Under the pieces are notes generated by a model. The model was not told where the DNA came from. It saw only the letters and a program-made list of their open reading frames with translations, and searched no databases. Of a DNA stretch of 64,000 nt, positions 45,600 to 54,600 are shown one piece after another (the first letter of the stretch is position 1; each line of letters starts with the position of its first letter). Made by a program: the position numbers and the translations under genes. Source of the DNA: Stygiobacter sp. RIFOXYC2_FULL_38_25 (GTDB lineage: Bacteria; Bacteroidota; Ignavibacteria; Ignavibacteriales; Melioribacteraceae); assembly GCA_001803165.1 (NCBI GenBank), contig MHAZ01000017.1, positions 62,001 to 126,000 on the forward strand, written 5' to 3'.

Positions 45600-47605
45600 T
45601 TTGCCAGAATCATCTTCTTCGTCTCAACGTAAGAGCCAGTCTTTAAAGTATAGAAATAAACTCCACTTGGTAAAGGCGAGGCATGCCTCGTCTTTACATT
45701 AAATGTAACTTTATGAGTTCCAGCTTGCTGATATTCATTTACAAGCATTACAACTTCTCTCCCAAGAACATCATAAACTTTCAACGTTACATGGACTAAA
45801 GTCCCTCCTTTGGAGGGATTTAGGGAGGCTGGAATTCTGTACTCTATCGTTGTTTCGGGATTAAACGGATTGGGATAGTTTTGAGAAAGAGAAAATTTAG
45901 TCGGTATATTATCTCTATCCTCAATTTCAGTAGTTCCAACAACATCTTCGAGCAGCCAATTGTCCGGATCAATGGAAACCGATAACGGTTGTCCGCTGAT
46001 TGGAATAATCCAGCCCTGATCTTGCTGATCATTAAAGACACTACTAAAAATTGTTGATTTGTTTGTAGTGATTTTTATCTGAACCGGCATTGTGAAGAAT
46101 TGAGGGTTAGTATTTACGTTTTGCTTCAGACGGAAAGTTAGATGAAACAAATCGCCATTAATTTGTTTTGAGCTCCATCCAACAGTGTACTTTGGATAAT
46201 TCTCGCCGTAAATCCATTCCTTAAAAAAGTAATCCAAACTTTTACCGTAAACTCGTTCTGCAATTCGCTGGAAGTCTTCCGTTGTTGCAACATTGTAAGA
46301 AAGACCCGGCTCGCTGAGATATTCTTTCAGTATTCTAAAGAAGTTTTCATCGCCAACTACTCCGCGAAGCATATGCAATACAACGCCACCTTTGCTGTAT
46401 GATCTTGCGCCGTTAAAAATCTGTGCGATAGTTGAAATATCTTGTACATAAATAGAACCCTTCGCTGTTTTAGCCGAACTCATAATCGCATTTACATCGT
46501 TCGTGAACATGGAATTTCCATATTTAGCTTCGTAGTAAATGCTCTCGCTGTAAGTTGCAAAACCCTCATTCAGCCAAATGTTTTGCCAGTCTTTACATGT
46601 TACCCTATCCCCAAACCATTGATGAGCAAGTTCGTGCGCTACTACATCTTCCCGGAAAGTTGACATAGAAGAAACAGTTTGATGTTCCATGCTAACACTA
46701 TTCAAAACTTGAGCTTGTCCATATTTTTCGGCTACGAATGGATAGAGCCCAAATTTTTCCGAAAATATTTTTAGCATACCGGGTACTAAATCCAGATTTC
46801 CTTTGTTTGAGCTGAACAGTTCCGGAAACACATAATGAGTTACCGGCATAACTTTTCCGGTTTCATATTCAAATGGTGTGTCATATTTCTGATAGTTGCT
46901 CATCGCGAGCGAGATTAGATAATTTGCAATTGGATAGCGGTTCTTCCATTTATAAGTTGAAGTTCCATCCACATTATTAACAGTTTCTGTTAATACACCG
47001 TTGGAAATTGATGTGAATGATTTATCGGAAGTAATCCATACATCGGAAGAATCCGCTTTATCTGCTGGAGTGTCTTTGCTAGGCCACCACGATCTAGCAC
47101 CATAAGGCTCACTCAAAGTCCAAATTATTGGTTGTCCGGAGTGAGCTGTAAAAACAAAGTCTCCAAATCCGGCACTTTGCGGATAGCCGCTATACTTAAT
47201 TGTAACTGTAATTAAATCTCCTTTAGCGTACTCTTTTTCCAGATTTATCTTTAGTTGATTGCTGCTCTGGGAATAAGCCGCAGCAACATTGTTAGATGTA
47301 ACAGAAGTAACTGCCATAGTGCTTACAAGGTCGAGATAAAAGTTGGTTAGCTTATCAATTGAAGACCAAGCTTTAACAGTTACCTCGCCGGTTAGTAATT
47401 TACTATTGTAGTTGACGGAGAGATTTAGTTTATAATAGGTAACATCAATTTTGTCGTCGCCCGGATATGCAATTTTGCTAAGCCGGTTTGAGCTGTTGAA
47501 CGCTCTAATTTTTCCTTCGGAACAGTATTGAGAGGCGTCATCTTGAGCTAAGACATTTATTATAAAAATGAACAGGCAACTTGAAATCAATAGTATTCGT
47601 TTCAT
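45596..47605 (-). CDS. Secreted M1 family aminopeptidase with type IX tail
   Basis: 669 residues with signal peptide (ILLISSCLFIFIINVLAQ). M1 core: aminopeptidase N-like N-terminal beta domain, a SMEHQTVSS motif equivalent to GAMEN, zinc site HELAHQWFGD followed by NEGFATYSE (HExxH-18-E), and a catalytic Tyr region. It removes N-terminal residues from peptides outside the cell. The tail after SQNYPNPFNPETTIEYR carries two DNA elements: one in the linker encoding LNPSKGGTLV and one near the end encoding VKTRHASPLP. First gene of a two-gene operon with the GH-A enzyme. Confidence 0.9.
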   Translation of the reverse strand: MKRILLISSCLFIFIINVLAQDDASQYCSEGKIRAFNSSNRLSKIAYPGDDKIDVTYYKLNLSVNYNSKLLTGEVTVKAWSSIDKLTNFYLDLVSTMAVTSVTSNNVAAAYSQSSNQLKINLEKEYAKGDLITVTIKYSGYPQSAGFGDFVFTAHSGQPIIWTLSEPYGARSWWPSKDTPADKADSSDVWITSDKSFTSISNGVLTETVNNVDGTSTYKWKNRYPIANYLISLAMSNYQKYDTPFEYETGKVMPVTHYVFPELFSSNKGNLDLVPGMLKIFSEKFGLYPFVAEKYGQAQVLNSVSMEHQTVSSMSTFREDVVAHELAHQWFGDRVTCKDWQNIWLNEGFATYSESIYYEAKYGNSMFTNDVNAIMSSAKTAKGSIYVQDISTIAQIFNGARSYSKGGVVLHMLRGVVGDENFFRILKEYLSEPGLSYNVATTEDFQRIAERVYGKSLDYFFKEWIYGENYPKYTVGWSSKQINGDLFHLTFRLKQNVNTNPQFFTMPVQIKITTNKSTIFSSVFNDQQDQGWIIPISGQPLSVSIDPDNWLLEDVVGTTEIEDRDNIPTKFSLSQNYPNPFNPETTIEYRIPASLNPSKGGTLVHVTLKVYDVLGREVVMLVNEYQQAGTHKVTFNVKTRHASPLPSGVYFYTLKTGSYVETKKMILAK
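45670..45697. repeat. In-frame palindromic element in the sorting domain, copy 3
   Basis: GTAAAGGCGAGGCATGCCTCGTCTTTAC has arms matching at 13 of 14 pairs. It encodes V-K-T-R-H-A-S-P-L-P between FN and SGVYFY. It belongs to the same family as copy 1 (both GTArAGACGnG-cat-...), but its inner bases changed together on both arms. Confidence 0.85.
45796..45823. repeat. In-frame palindromic element in the tail linker
   Basis: CTAAAGTCCCTCC-ttt-GGAGGGATTTAG, a 12-bp stem with one bulged G. In the M1 gene it encodes about S-L-N-P-S-K-G-G-T-L-V between IPA and HVTLKVYDVLG, where the sister genes have only one or two residues. Confidence 0.8.
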
Positions 47606-47757
47606 GGTACTTTCTTTTTATGCAAAGATATTCAATATTGTATTTACCGGATAGAGGAAATATTTACGTATAATTTTCAAAAAAACGAGCAAATTTTCAC
47701 CTAATTATTCTATAATTGTAAAAGCAATTCATAAGATTCAATTTGAGGATTTTCTTC

Positions 47758-49026
47758 ATGAGCAGACATGCAAAAATATTTATCGGTCTTACATTTGGCG
47801 CAGTTGCCGGAGTTTTGAGCAACATGTTTTTATCTCCTTCGCCGTTTTTATCTTTCTTTCAACAATACATTACCGATCCGTTAGGCAAAATATTCTTGAA
47901 TTTCTTAATCATGATGGTAATTCCTCTTGTGTTTGCAAGCCTTTCTCTTGGTGTTGCTCAAATTGGAGATCTCAAAAAACTTGGAAGAATCGGCTTCAAA
48001 ACAATTGCTTACTTTTTCGTTGTAACAACTTTGGCTGTTACAATTGGGTTAACATTGGTTAATTTGATTAGACCGGGAGACTATTTACCGGAAGAAACAA
48101 AAGTAAAACTGTTGGATTCATATAAAGGACAAGCATCCGAAATAAAGACTGCAACAGAGAACACCGAGTTTGGGATTCAAACATTGGTGAATATTGTTCC
48201 GCGTAATCCAATTGCTGCCGTAGCTAAACCAAACCCGGATATGCTCGCGCTAATTTTCTTTTCCTTAATGATTGGAATAGCTCTCACAGTAATCAGCAAA
48301 GAAAAAGCTGAACCGTTGATAAAGGTACTAGAGGGAATTAACGATATAACAATTGTAATTATTAACATTGCAATGAAGCTGGCTCCGTTTGGAGTGTTTG
48401 CTCTTATTTTCAGTGTAACATCCCGCTTCGGTTTCGATCTTTTAGTAGCGCTAAGCATGTACGTGATAACAGTTTTACTTGGATTATTAATTCATCAAAT
48501 CGGTTCATTTTCAATCCTCATAAAAGTTCTTACAAAGTACAGTCCGCTAAAGTTTTTCAAAAAGATTGAAACTGTTATGCTAACTGCGTTTTCTACTAGT
48601 TCAAGCAGTGCAACTTTACCTACCACTATTTCTACTTCACAAAACAATCTTGGTATTCCATCTCAAATAACCGGATTTGTATTACCTCTCGGCGCTACGA
48701 TGAACATGAATGGAACAGCACTTTTTGAAGGTGTTACTGTTTTGTTTTTAGCACAAGTTTTTGGAGTTCAACTTTCTTTTGGAGTTCAACTTATTGTTGT
48801 ATTGATGAGTGTATTAACTGCAATCGGAACAGCCGGGGTACCATCCGGTTCCATTCCTTTATTGGTAATGGTTATGGTGATGGTAAATATTCCGGCAGAA
48901 GGAATAGCAATTATTCTTGGTGTAGATAGAATTCTAGATATGTGCCGGACAGTTCTTAATGTAACCGGCGATATTACTTGCGCAGCTTATGTTGCCAAAA
49001 CCGAAGGTTACGAGCTTAAGAAGTAA
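47758..49026 (+). CDS. Dicarboxylate/amino acid:cation symporter (DAACS)
   Basis: 422 residues from the ATG at 47758, preceded by TTGAGGA; an upstream TTG at 47743 is rejected because it includes this ribosome site. About eight membrane helices plus two re-entrant loops. Family signatures: TAFSTSSSSATLPTT (serine-rich re-entrant loop), GATMNMNGTALFEG and GTAGVPSGSIP. It takes up glutamate/aspartate or C4-dicarboxylates with Na+ or H+ in the inner membrane. The C4-dicarboxylate option would suit the methylmalonyl-CoA pathway 2 kb away, but gltP and dctA types cannot be told apart here. Confidence 0.93.
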   Translation: MSRHAKIFIGLTFGAVAGVLSNMFLSPSPFLSFFQQYITDPLGKIFLNFLIMMVIPLVFASLSLGVAQIGDLKKLGRIGFKTIAYFFVVTTLAVTIGLTLVNLIRPGDYLPEETKVKLLDSYKGQASEIKTATENTEFGIQTLVNIVPRNPIAAVAKPNPDMLALIFFSLMIGIALTVISKEKAEPLIKVLEGINDITIVIINIAMKLAPFGVFALIFSVTSRFGFDLLVALSMYVITVLLGLLIHQIGSFSILIKVLTKYSPLKFFKKIETVMLTAFSTSSSSATLPTTISTSQNNLGIPSQITGFVLPLGATMNMNGTALFEGVTVLFLAQVFGVQLSFGVQLIVVLMSVLTAIGTAGVPSGSIPLLVMVMVMVNIPAEGIAIILGVDRILDMCRTVLNVTGDITCAAYVAKTEGYELKK

Positions 49027-49037
49027 ATTCCCAATCA

Positions 49038-49988
49038 TTATTTCTTTGCTGATTTCTTCTTCCTTTTTTCCGCATCTTCTTTTATTACAACAGAAGCAAA
49101 CACGGAAATTGCTAACGTAGCAATAATTACAAGCAATGAAACCTGAACCGGAATATGAACAAATCCGGAGATGAGCATCTTTACGCCTACGAACAAAAGA
49201 ATGAAGGAGATACCATACTTCAAATAACGGAAGAGATTTAAGATGCCGGCTAATGCGAAGAAAAGGGAACGAAGTCCAAGGATTGCAAATAAGTTGGATG
49301 TTATTGCAATAAACGGATCGTGAGTAATAGCAAGCACGGCCGGAATTGAATCAATTGCAAAAATTACGTCTGTTGATTCCACCAAAACTAAAGTTATGAA
49401 CGCGACAGTAGCATATAACTTATGATTCTTTTTCACAAAGAAATGATCTGTCCCGGAAACTGTATCAATAGGAAAAACTTTCTTGGCTGCGCGGACAAAA
49501 AGATTCTTTTCCGGTTCGATTTTTCCTTCGCCGCTTGTCATCATTTTATAGGCAGTAAAAACAAGAATAGCACCGAAGATGTAAATCATAAAACTGAAAG
49601 ATTTAATAAGCCCAACGCCGGCGATTATAAAAAGGATTCTTAAAACTACCGCTCCAACAATACCCCATTTCAGAATTCGCGGTTGGTATCTATCCGGAAT
49701 ACCCATCGTGCTGAATATCATGATAAACACAAATAGATTATCTACCGATAGAGAATACTCAATAATGTATCCGGTGATGAATTCGAAAGATTTTGTGCTG
49801 CCTTCGGGGAAAAAGAAATAAATAAATATTGAAAAGAGGAATGCAGTGGAAATCCACACCGAAGTCCAGATTAATGCCGTTTTAACTCCAACAGAACCTT
49901 TCCGGTGATCAGTAATAAACATATCAACAACAAATACCGTTAGAAAGAGTGCTGCGAATATTACCCAAAAGAGAGAATGAATTTCCAT
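49038..49988 (-). CDS. TerC/Alx family integral membrane protein
   Basis: 316 residues with about nine membrane helices. TerC hallmarks: EYSLSVDNLFVFIMIF (acidic residues in helices), LVESTDVIFAIDSIPAVLAITHDPFIAITSN and NLFAILGLRSLFFAL. The family is linked to tellurite resistance and, for Alx, to manganese export with a pH-responsive riboswitch; I see no such riboswitch in the 110 bases upstream. Convergent with the symporter gene, 11 bases apart. Confidence 0.93.
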   Translation of the reverse strand: MEIHSLFWVIFAALFLTVFVVDMFITDHRKGSVGVKTALIWTSVWISTAFLFSIFIYFFFPEGSTKSFEFITGYIIEYSLSVDNLFVFIMIFSTMGIPDRYQPRILKWGIVGAVVLRILFIIAGVGLIKSFSFMIYIFGAILVFTAYKMMTSGEGKIEPEKNLFVRAAKKVFPIDTVSGTDHFFVKKNHKLYATVAFITLVLVESTDVIFAIDSIPAVLAITHDPFIAITSNLFAILGLRSLFFALAGILNLFRYLKYGISFILLFVGVKMLISGFVHIPVQVSLLVIIATLAISVFASVVIKEDAEKRKKKSAKK

Positions 49989-50098
49989 TATTTGCCTGAT
50001 TGTTAATAACTATGGCGTAAAGATAGAAAGTAGAGAGGTAGGATGAAAATGTAAATGAACAGAGACTTAACAAACGGGTAAGTCTCTGTCTAAAAACA

Positions 50099-51262
50099 TT
50101 ATCCCATAAAGAAGGAGAGAAGAATACCTGCGGCTACTGCCGAACCAATTACGCCGGCAACATTTGGCGCCATAGCGTGCATTAATAAATGATTTTTTGA
50201 ATCATACTGTAAACCTACCGTTTGAGAAACTCGCGCACTATCCGGCACTGCCGAAACGCCAGCATTACCAATAAGTGGATTAATCTTGTTCTCTTCGTCA
50301 AGGAATAAATTCATAATCTTAACAAACATTACTCCGCCAAAAGTTGCAATCATAAATGAGAATGCGCCAAGAGCAAAAATTCCAACCGACTTTGCTGTTA
50401 GAAATGTTGTTGCCTGTGTTGAAGCCCCGACAGTTAATCCAATCAGAATTGTTACTATGTCTATAAGAGAACCTTTTGCCGTATCTGCTAATCTTTTTGT
50501 AACACCACTTTCCTTTAGAATATTCCCGAAGAAGAGCATTCCTAAAAGTGGAAGTGCTGAGGGTGTAATAAAGCAAGTTAACAGTAACCCAACAATTGGA
50601 AAAAGAATTTTTTCAATTTTCGAAACTTGGCGCGGTGCCTTCATTTTAATTCTGCGCTCTTTATCTGTTGTTAGCAATTTCATAATTGGCGGTTGAATGA
50701 CGGGCACTAGTGCCATATATGAGTAAGCTGAAACAGCTATCGCGCCAACTAACTCCGGCGCCAACTTAGAAGAAAGAAAAATTGCTGTTGGTCCATCGGC
50801 ACCGCCGATAATTCCAATTGCTGCGGCTTGTTCCGGATGGAATCCTAAAAAGAGAGCAATTGTGTATGCGCCAAAAATTCCAAGTTGCGCCGCCGCACCT
50901 ATTAAAATTAATTTTGGGTTGGAAAGGAGATTTGTAAAATCGGTCATTGCGCCAATTCCTAAAAAAATTAGCGGCGGGTAAATACCATTTGTTACTCCAA
51001 AATATAAATAGTTAAGCACGCTGCCTTTTTCATAAATGCCAATTTGTAAACCAGCACCTTCTAGAAAAGGAATGTTGCCGACTAGAATTCCAAAGCCAAT
51101 GGGGACAAGCAACAGCGGTTCGTAATCTTTTGCTATTGCCAGATAAATAAATGCAAATGCAATCAAGATCATTATAACATGACCGAGTGTAAAATTTGCG
51201 AAAGCCGTATAGCGCATGAACTGATCAAATCCATGCCCGGTAAATTCAAGAAATTTTCCCAT
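50099..51262 (-). CDS. Na+-translocating decarboxylase beta subunit
   Basis: 387 residues, an integral membrane protein with about nine to eleven helices. The conserved IIGGADGPTAIFLSSKLAP region carries the Asp for Na+ transport; NPLIGNAGVSAVPDSARVSQ is also diagnostic. It couples decarboxylation of carboxybiotin to Na+ export in oxaloacetate, methylmalonyl-CoA or glutaconyl-CoA decarboxylases. Last gene of an operon with mutase, epimerase and carboxyltransferase, so the methylmalonyl-CoA type is most likely (MmdB). It starts 2 bases after the biotin-carrier stop. Confidence 0.95.
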   Translation of the reverse strand: MGKFLEFTGHGFDQFMRYTAFANFTLGHVIMILIAFAFIYLAIAKDYEPLLLVPIGFGILVGNIPFLEGAGLQIGIYEKGSVLNYLYFGVTNGIYPPLIFLGIGAMTDFTNLLSNPKLILIGAAAQLGIFGAYTIALFLGFHPEQAAAIGIIGGADGPTAIFLSSKLAPELVGAIAVSAYSYMALVPVIQPPIMKLLTTDKERRIKMKAPRQVSKIEKILFPIVGLLLTCFITPSALPLLGMLFFGNILKESGVTKRLADTAKGSLIDIVTILIGLTVGASTQATTFLTAKSVGIFALGAFSFMIATFGGVMFVKIMNLFLDEENKINPLIGNAGVSAVPDSARVSQTVGLQYDSKNHLLMHAMAPNVAGVIGSAVAAGILLSFFMG

Positions 51263-51264
51263 TA

Positions 51265-51708
51265 TTAGCTCCCGATTTCAACTAGTAGATCACCTTCGAG
51301 AACAGAGTCACCTTGTCTAACTTTAATGGAAACAACTTTACCTTCTTTGTCGGTGTTCACATTGTTTTCCATTTTCATTGCTTCAAGTGTAATTAGTCTA
51401 TCACCAATCTTAACCATATCGCCTTCTTTAACGTGTACATTAAGGATAACTCCTGGTAATGGCGATTTTATATAACCAACGCCTTTGGGAGCGGAAGGCT
51501 TGCTTGTTTTAGCAACTGAAGGAACTACATCCGTTGAGGGGGAAACAACAGAGCGCATTAGTTTTGGAGTCTTCGTTGTTTGTATTTGTCTATCAACTTC
51601 AACTTGGTATCTTATTCCGTTTACATCAACTTCGGCTAAATTATCCTCAACACTTACTATATCTACTTCGTATGGATTACCGTTAATTGTTAATTTAAAT
51701 TTTTTCAT
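51265..51708 (-). CDS. Biotin carrier protein of the decarboxylase
   Basis: 147 residues. The C-terminal biotinyl domain (about 75-147) has EAMKMENN with the biotinylated Lys in AMKM and the PLPGVILNVHVKEGD start. The N-terminus (KLTINGNPYEVDIVSVEDNLAEVDVNGIRYQVEV) is the usual extension. The linker is unusually rich in Ser, Val, Pro and Lys. It shuttles CO2 as carboxybiotin from the carboxyltransferase to the membrane beta subunit. Confidence 0.95.
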   Translation of the reverse strand: MKKFKLTINGNPYEVDIVSVEDNLAEVDVNGIRYQVEVDRQIQTTKTPKLMRSVVSPSTDVVPSVAKTSKPSAPKGVGYIKSPLPGVILNVHVKEGDMVKIGDRLITLEAMKMENNVNTDKEGKVVSIKVRQGDSVLEGDLLVEIGS

Positions 51709-51721
51709 TCACTCACGTCCT

Positions 51722-52147
51722 CTATCTTGGAAATTGTCTAATTCCGTAAATCTTTGAACTCCACGGAGAATATGTACGGGCAACTCTGTTAATTGTAAGA
51801 ATTGCATTTTCGTGATCATGTAAATCGCTTTGGTATAAATGTAGCGCCAATGCAATTGCTGCATATACTTCATCTTCTTTGATTGAAGTTATTTTCTTTT
51901 TCACTTCTACATGATGAGTTTTTTCTTCTGCTGTTTTGGCTGATTGTTTTACAATTATTCTGGAGATATTCATAAAAAGCAGATACAACAGAATTAATGA
52001 AAGGAATACAACTGCCATTCCAATGAAAGTCATCCCAACTCCCCAAGGATCAATTTCGTTAAACCGTGTGGAGTTTTGAGAAATTTTGGCTTTGGAAAGT
52101 GAATCTACCGCTGCCGCAGTCGCTTGTGCTATTATTGCTAAAGTCAT
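51722..52147 (-). CDS. Na+ decarboxylase gamma subunit (OadG family)
   Basis: 141 residues. One membrane helix (MTFIGMAVVFLSLILLYLLFMNIS) flanked by GVGM, the OadG signature. A soluble C-terminal part follows, EDEVYAAIALALHLYQSDLHDHENAILTINR, ending YSPWSSKIYGIRQF, which is typical of the version in this phylum. It anchors the carboxyltransferase to the beta subunit. It lies between the alpha and biotin-carrier genes with 7 and 13 bases of spacing. Confidence 0.88.
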   Translation of the reverse strand: MTLAIIAQATAAAVDSLSKAKISQNSTRFNEIDPWGVGMTFIGMAVVFLSLILLYLLFMNISRIIVKQSAKTAEEKTHHVEVKKKITSIKEDEVYAAIALALHLYQSDLHDHENAILTINRVARTYSPWSSKIYGIRQFPR

Positions 52148-52154
52148 TGCCGCC

Positions 52155-53714
52155 TCACAAAGGAATGTTAGAATGTTTCTTCGGAGGATTCACATCTTTC
52201 TTTGTAGCCAAAGATTGAAGTGCGCGGATAATTCTAAAGCGTGTATTTCGCGGCTCTATTACATCATCAATGTAACCATACTTTGCCGCAACGTAAGGAT
52301 TTGCAAATTTCTTTCTGTACTCTTCTTCTTTTTCAGCAACATATTTGTTTCTCTCTTCGGCATTTTCAATTGCGGCAATTTCTTTTTGATGAAGAACTTC
52401 AACGGCACCGCGCGGACCCATAACAGCAATTTCTGCTGTTGGCCAAGCGTAATTAATATCTCCTCGTAAATGTTTTGAGCCCATTACATCGTAAGCGCCG
52501 CCGTATGCTTTACGAAGAATAACAGTAACTTTTGGAACAGTTGCTTCACCATAAGCAAACAATAATTTAGCGCCGTGTAAAATTATTCCGCCATATTCTT
52601 GAGTTGTACCGGGTAAGAAACCGGGAACATCAACCAATGTTACAATTGGAATATTGAAAGCATCGCAGAAGCGAACAAATCGCGCTGCTTTACGTGATGA
52701 GTTAATATCTAAAACACCGGCGAGATAATTCGGTTGATTTGCAACTATACCGACAGACATTCCGTTAAAGCGTGCAAAGCCGGTAATCATGTTTGGCGCA
52801 TAGTGGCGCTGTACTTCCATAAATTCGTTATAGTCTGTAATCGCATGAATTACATCTTTTACATCGTAAGGTTTGTTTGCGCTTTCCGGGATGATTTCAT
52901 TTAGCGAATCATCTAAGCGATCAATCGGGTCATCACAAAATGCAAGTGGCGGGTCTTCTAAATTGTTTTGTGGAAGATAGCTTAACAATTTTCTTATTAG
53001 AAGAATTCCTTCTTGCTCGTCTTCCGCTACAAAATGTGTTACACCGGATTTTGAGCCGTGTACCATCGCTCCGCCCAGTTCTTCATCCGTTACAGTTTCT
53101 CCGGTTACAGTCTTAACAACTTTTGGTCCGGTAACAAACATGTAGCTGGTGTTCTTACTCATAATTGTAAAATCTGTAAGAGCAGGTGAGTAAACCGCGC
53201 CGCCGGCACATGGACCGAAGATTGCGGAAATCTGCGGTACAACTCCGCTTGCCATAATGTTGCGCTGGAAAATATCGGCATAACCGCCAAGGCTCTTAAC
53301 ACCTTCTTGAATGCGCGCGCCGCCGCTATCGTTAATACCAATTACCGGTGCGCCTACTTTCATTGCTTTGTCCATTACCTTACAAATTTTCTGCGCGAAC
53401 ATTTCGCTAAGCGAACCGCCGAAAACTGTAAAGTCTTGCGAGAAAACGTAAACCAATCTTCCGTCAATAGTACCGTAACCGGTTACAACGCCGTCTGAAA
53501 GGAATGATTGTTTGTCCAGACCGAAATCATGCGTGCGGTGAGAAACGAACATATCAAATTCTTCAAAGCTGCCTTCATCGAGCAGTGCGTCAATACGTTC
53601 GCGTGCGGTTAATTTACCTTTCTTATGCTGAGCATCAATGCGTTTTTCGCCGCCGCCTAATCGTGCTTTCTCACGTAAATCCATCAACTCTTTAATCTTT
53701 TCTTGAATTGCCAT
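52155..53714 (-). CDS. mmdA: Methylmalonyl-CoA decarboxylase/acyl-CoA carboxyltransferase alpha subunit
   Basis: 519 residues, the full carboxyltransferase with N- and C-terminal crotonase-like halves. Motifs: [27 protein letters not shown] (CoA-binding oxyanion glycines), [36 protein letters not shown] and [14 protein letters not shown]. It removes CO2 from (S)-methylmalonyl-CoA onto biotin in this operon; homologous propionyl-CoA carboxylase beta runs the reverse reaction. No biotin carboxylase gene is present, which supports the decarboxylase assignment. Ribosome site GGAGG ahead of the ATG lies next to a repeat arm. Confidence 0.92.
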   Translation of the reverse strand: MAIQEKIKELMDLREKARLGGGEKRIDAQHKKGKLTARERIDALLDEGSFEEFDMFVSHRTHDFGLDKQSFLSDGVVTGYGTIDGRLVYVFSQDFTVFGGSLSEMFAQKICKVMDKAMKVGAPVIGINDSGGARIQEGVKSLGGYADIFQRNIMASGVVPQISAIFGPCAGGAVYSPALTDFTIMSKNTSYMFVTGPKVVKTVTGETVTDEELGGAMVHGSKSGVTHFVAEDEQEGILLIRKLLSYLPQNNLEDPPLAFCDDPIDRLDDSLNEIIPESANKPYDVKDVIHAITDYNEFMEVQRHYAPNMITGFARFNGMSVGIVANQPNYLAGVLDINSSRKAARFVRFCDAFNIPIVTLVDVPGFLPGTTQEYGGIILHGAKLLFAYGEATVPKVTVILRKAYGGAYDVMGSKHLRGDINYAWPTAEIAVMGPRGAVEVLHQKEIAAIENAEERNKYVAEKEEEYRKKFANPYVAAKYGYIDDVIEPRNTRFRIIRALQSLATKKDVNPPKKHSNIPL

Positions 53715-53724
53715 TAAACCTCCG

Positions 53725-53760
53725 GGTGAGTGTAGAGTGTAGAACGAAGAGTGAAGAGTT
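53725..53760 (+). repeat. Left heptamer arm of four-helix-bundle element 2
   Basis: Seven-base units GGTGAGT, GTAGAGT, GTAGAAC, GAAGAGT, GAAGAGT, then T, ending directly at the stop codon of the four-helix gene (TTA at 53761-53763 on the plus strand). It is complementary in type to the right arm 54137-54167. It starts just upstream of the mmdA ribosome site, so it lies in the mmdA leader. Confidence 0.85.
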
Positions 53761-54138
53761 TTAATTTTCTCTTGCAGTCTTAATACTACTTGTTAATAAT
53801 CTCTCTAATTCATCACAGTCTTTAATTAGTGAATCATGTTCTTGTTGATTTATTATTTCAGTTTCTTTGAGTAATCTTATCCAATATTCCGTTTCTCTTG
53901 ATTCTTTAAGAGAGATCGAAAGTTTATTTATAAAATCTTTTTTAGTAGGAGCGCTTTGAGCTTCTGATACATTTGCACCAATTGAAGTCCCGGATCGAAG
54001 TAATTGTTTATAGAGTGGTTCGTATGATTTGTCTTTTTGCAAAAGGTGTTTATATAGTTTAACAATGCGGATAGAAAATCCAAATGCTTTTTGATAAAGA
54101 ATACTACTATAATTTACTAACGGTTCTAATACTTTCAT
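53761..54138 (-). CDS. Four-helix-bundle protein (S23/IVP family), second copy
   Basis: 125 residues: [33 protein letters not shown] ... [49 protein letters not shown], the family's central [13 protein letters not shown] block. Only distantly similar to the copy at 2434-2817. It interrupts a metabolic operon between mce and mmdA in the same direction, and both ends abut arms of 7-bp repeats: ATG begins inside ATTCTAC and the stop meets GAAGAGT. The product has no expected link to propionate metabolism. Function unknown. Confidence 0.9.
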   Translation of the reverse strand: MKVLEPLVNYSSILYQKAFGFSIRIVKLYKHLLQKDKSYEPLYKQLLRSGTSIGANVSEAQSAPTKKDFINKLSISLKESRETEYWIRLLKETEIINQQEHDSLIKDCDELERLLTSSIKTAREN

Positions 54139-54167
54139 TCTACACTCTATACTCTACGTTCTACACT
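54137..54167 (-). repeat. Right heptamer arm of four-helix-bundle element 2
   Basis: Units ATTCTAC, ACTCTAT, ACTCTAC, GTTCTAC, then ACTTCA, running from the small gene's start codon to the mce stop codon (54168). Inverted relative to 53725-53760. Sequence of the units differs completely from element 1 (ATCTAG type), but period and layout are the same. Confidence 0.85.
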
Positions 54168-54575
54168 TCACTCCGTTTTCTCACACAGTTCCGTTAAAAC
54201 TCCGCCGGTAGATTTTGGATGAAGGAACGCGATGTTCAATCCTTCAGCGCCTTTGCGTGGCTGTTTATCAATTAATTGAACACCTTTTGCTTCGACTTCA
54301 CCGAGAGTGTTTGCCAAATTCTTTGTAGCAAAAGCGAGATGATGAATTCCTTCACCTTTCTTTTCTACGAATTTTCCAATCGGTCCATCCGGTTCGGTTG
54401 ATTCCAGCAATTCTATTTTAGTTTGACCAACCATAAAGAAAGCGGTTTTTACTTTTTGGTCCGTCACTTCTTCAACCGCGTAGCATTTTAATCCAAGCAC
54501 TTCTTCATAATATTTAATTGATTCACCAATATTCTTAACCGCAATTCCTATATGTTCTATGTGTGATATTTCCAT
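54168..54575 (-). CDS. mce: Methylmalonyl-CoA epimerase
   Basis: 135 residues of the glyoxalase/VOC fold. HIEHIGIAVKNIGESIKYYEEVLGLK at the start, VKTAFFMVGQTKIELLE and GEGIHHLAFATKNLA give the metal-binding His and Glu residues. It interconverts (R)- and (S)-methylmalonyl-CoA, linking the mutase product to the decarboxylase. Its place in the operon agrees with this role. Confidence 0.94.
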   Translation of the reverse strand: MEISHIEHIGIAVKNIGESIKYYEEVLGLKCYAVEEVTDQKVKTAFFMVGQTKIELLESTEPDGPIGKFVEKKGEGIHHLAFATKNLANTLGEVEAKGVQLIDKQPRKGAEGLNIAFLHPKSTGGVLTELCEKTE

Positions 54576-54600
54576 TTAAATTCTCCTGTTGACTACAAAA

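Noticed and set aside
49989-50098. pH-responsive (yybP-ykoY/alx-type) riboswitch near the TerC gene
   Set aside because: The TerC gene is on the minus strand, and I find no conserved loop or long paired structure upstream of it.
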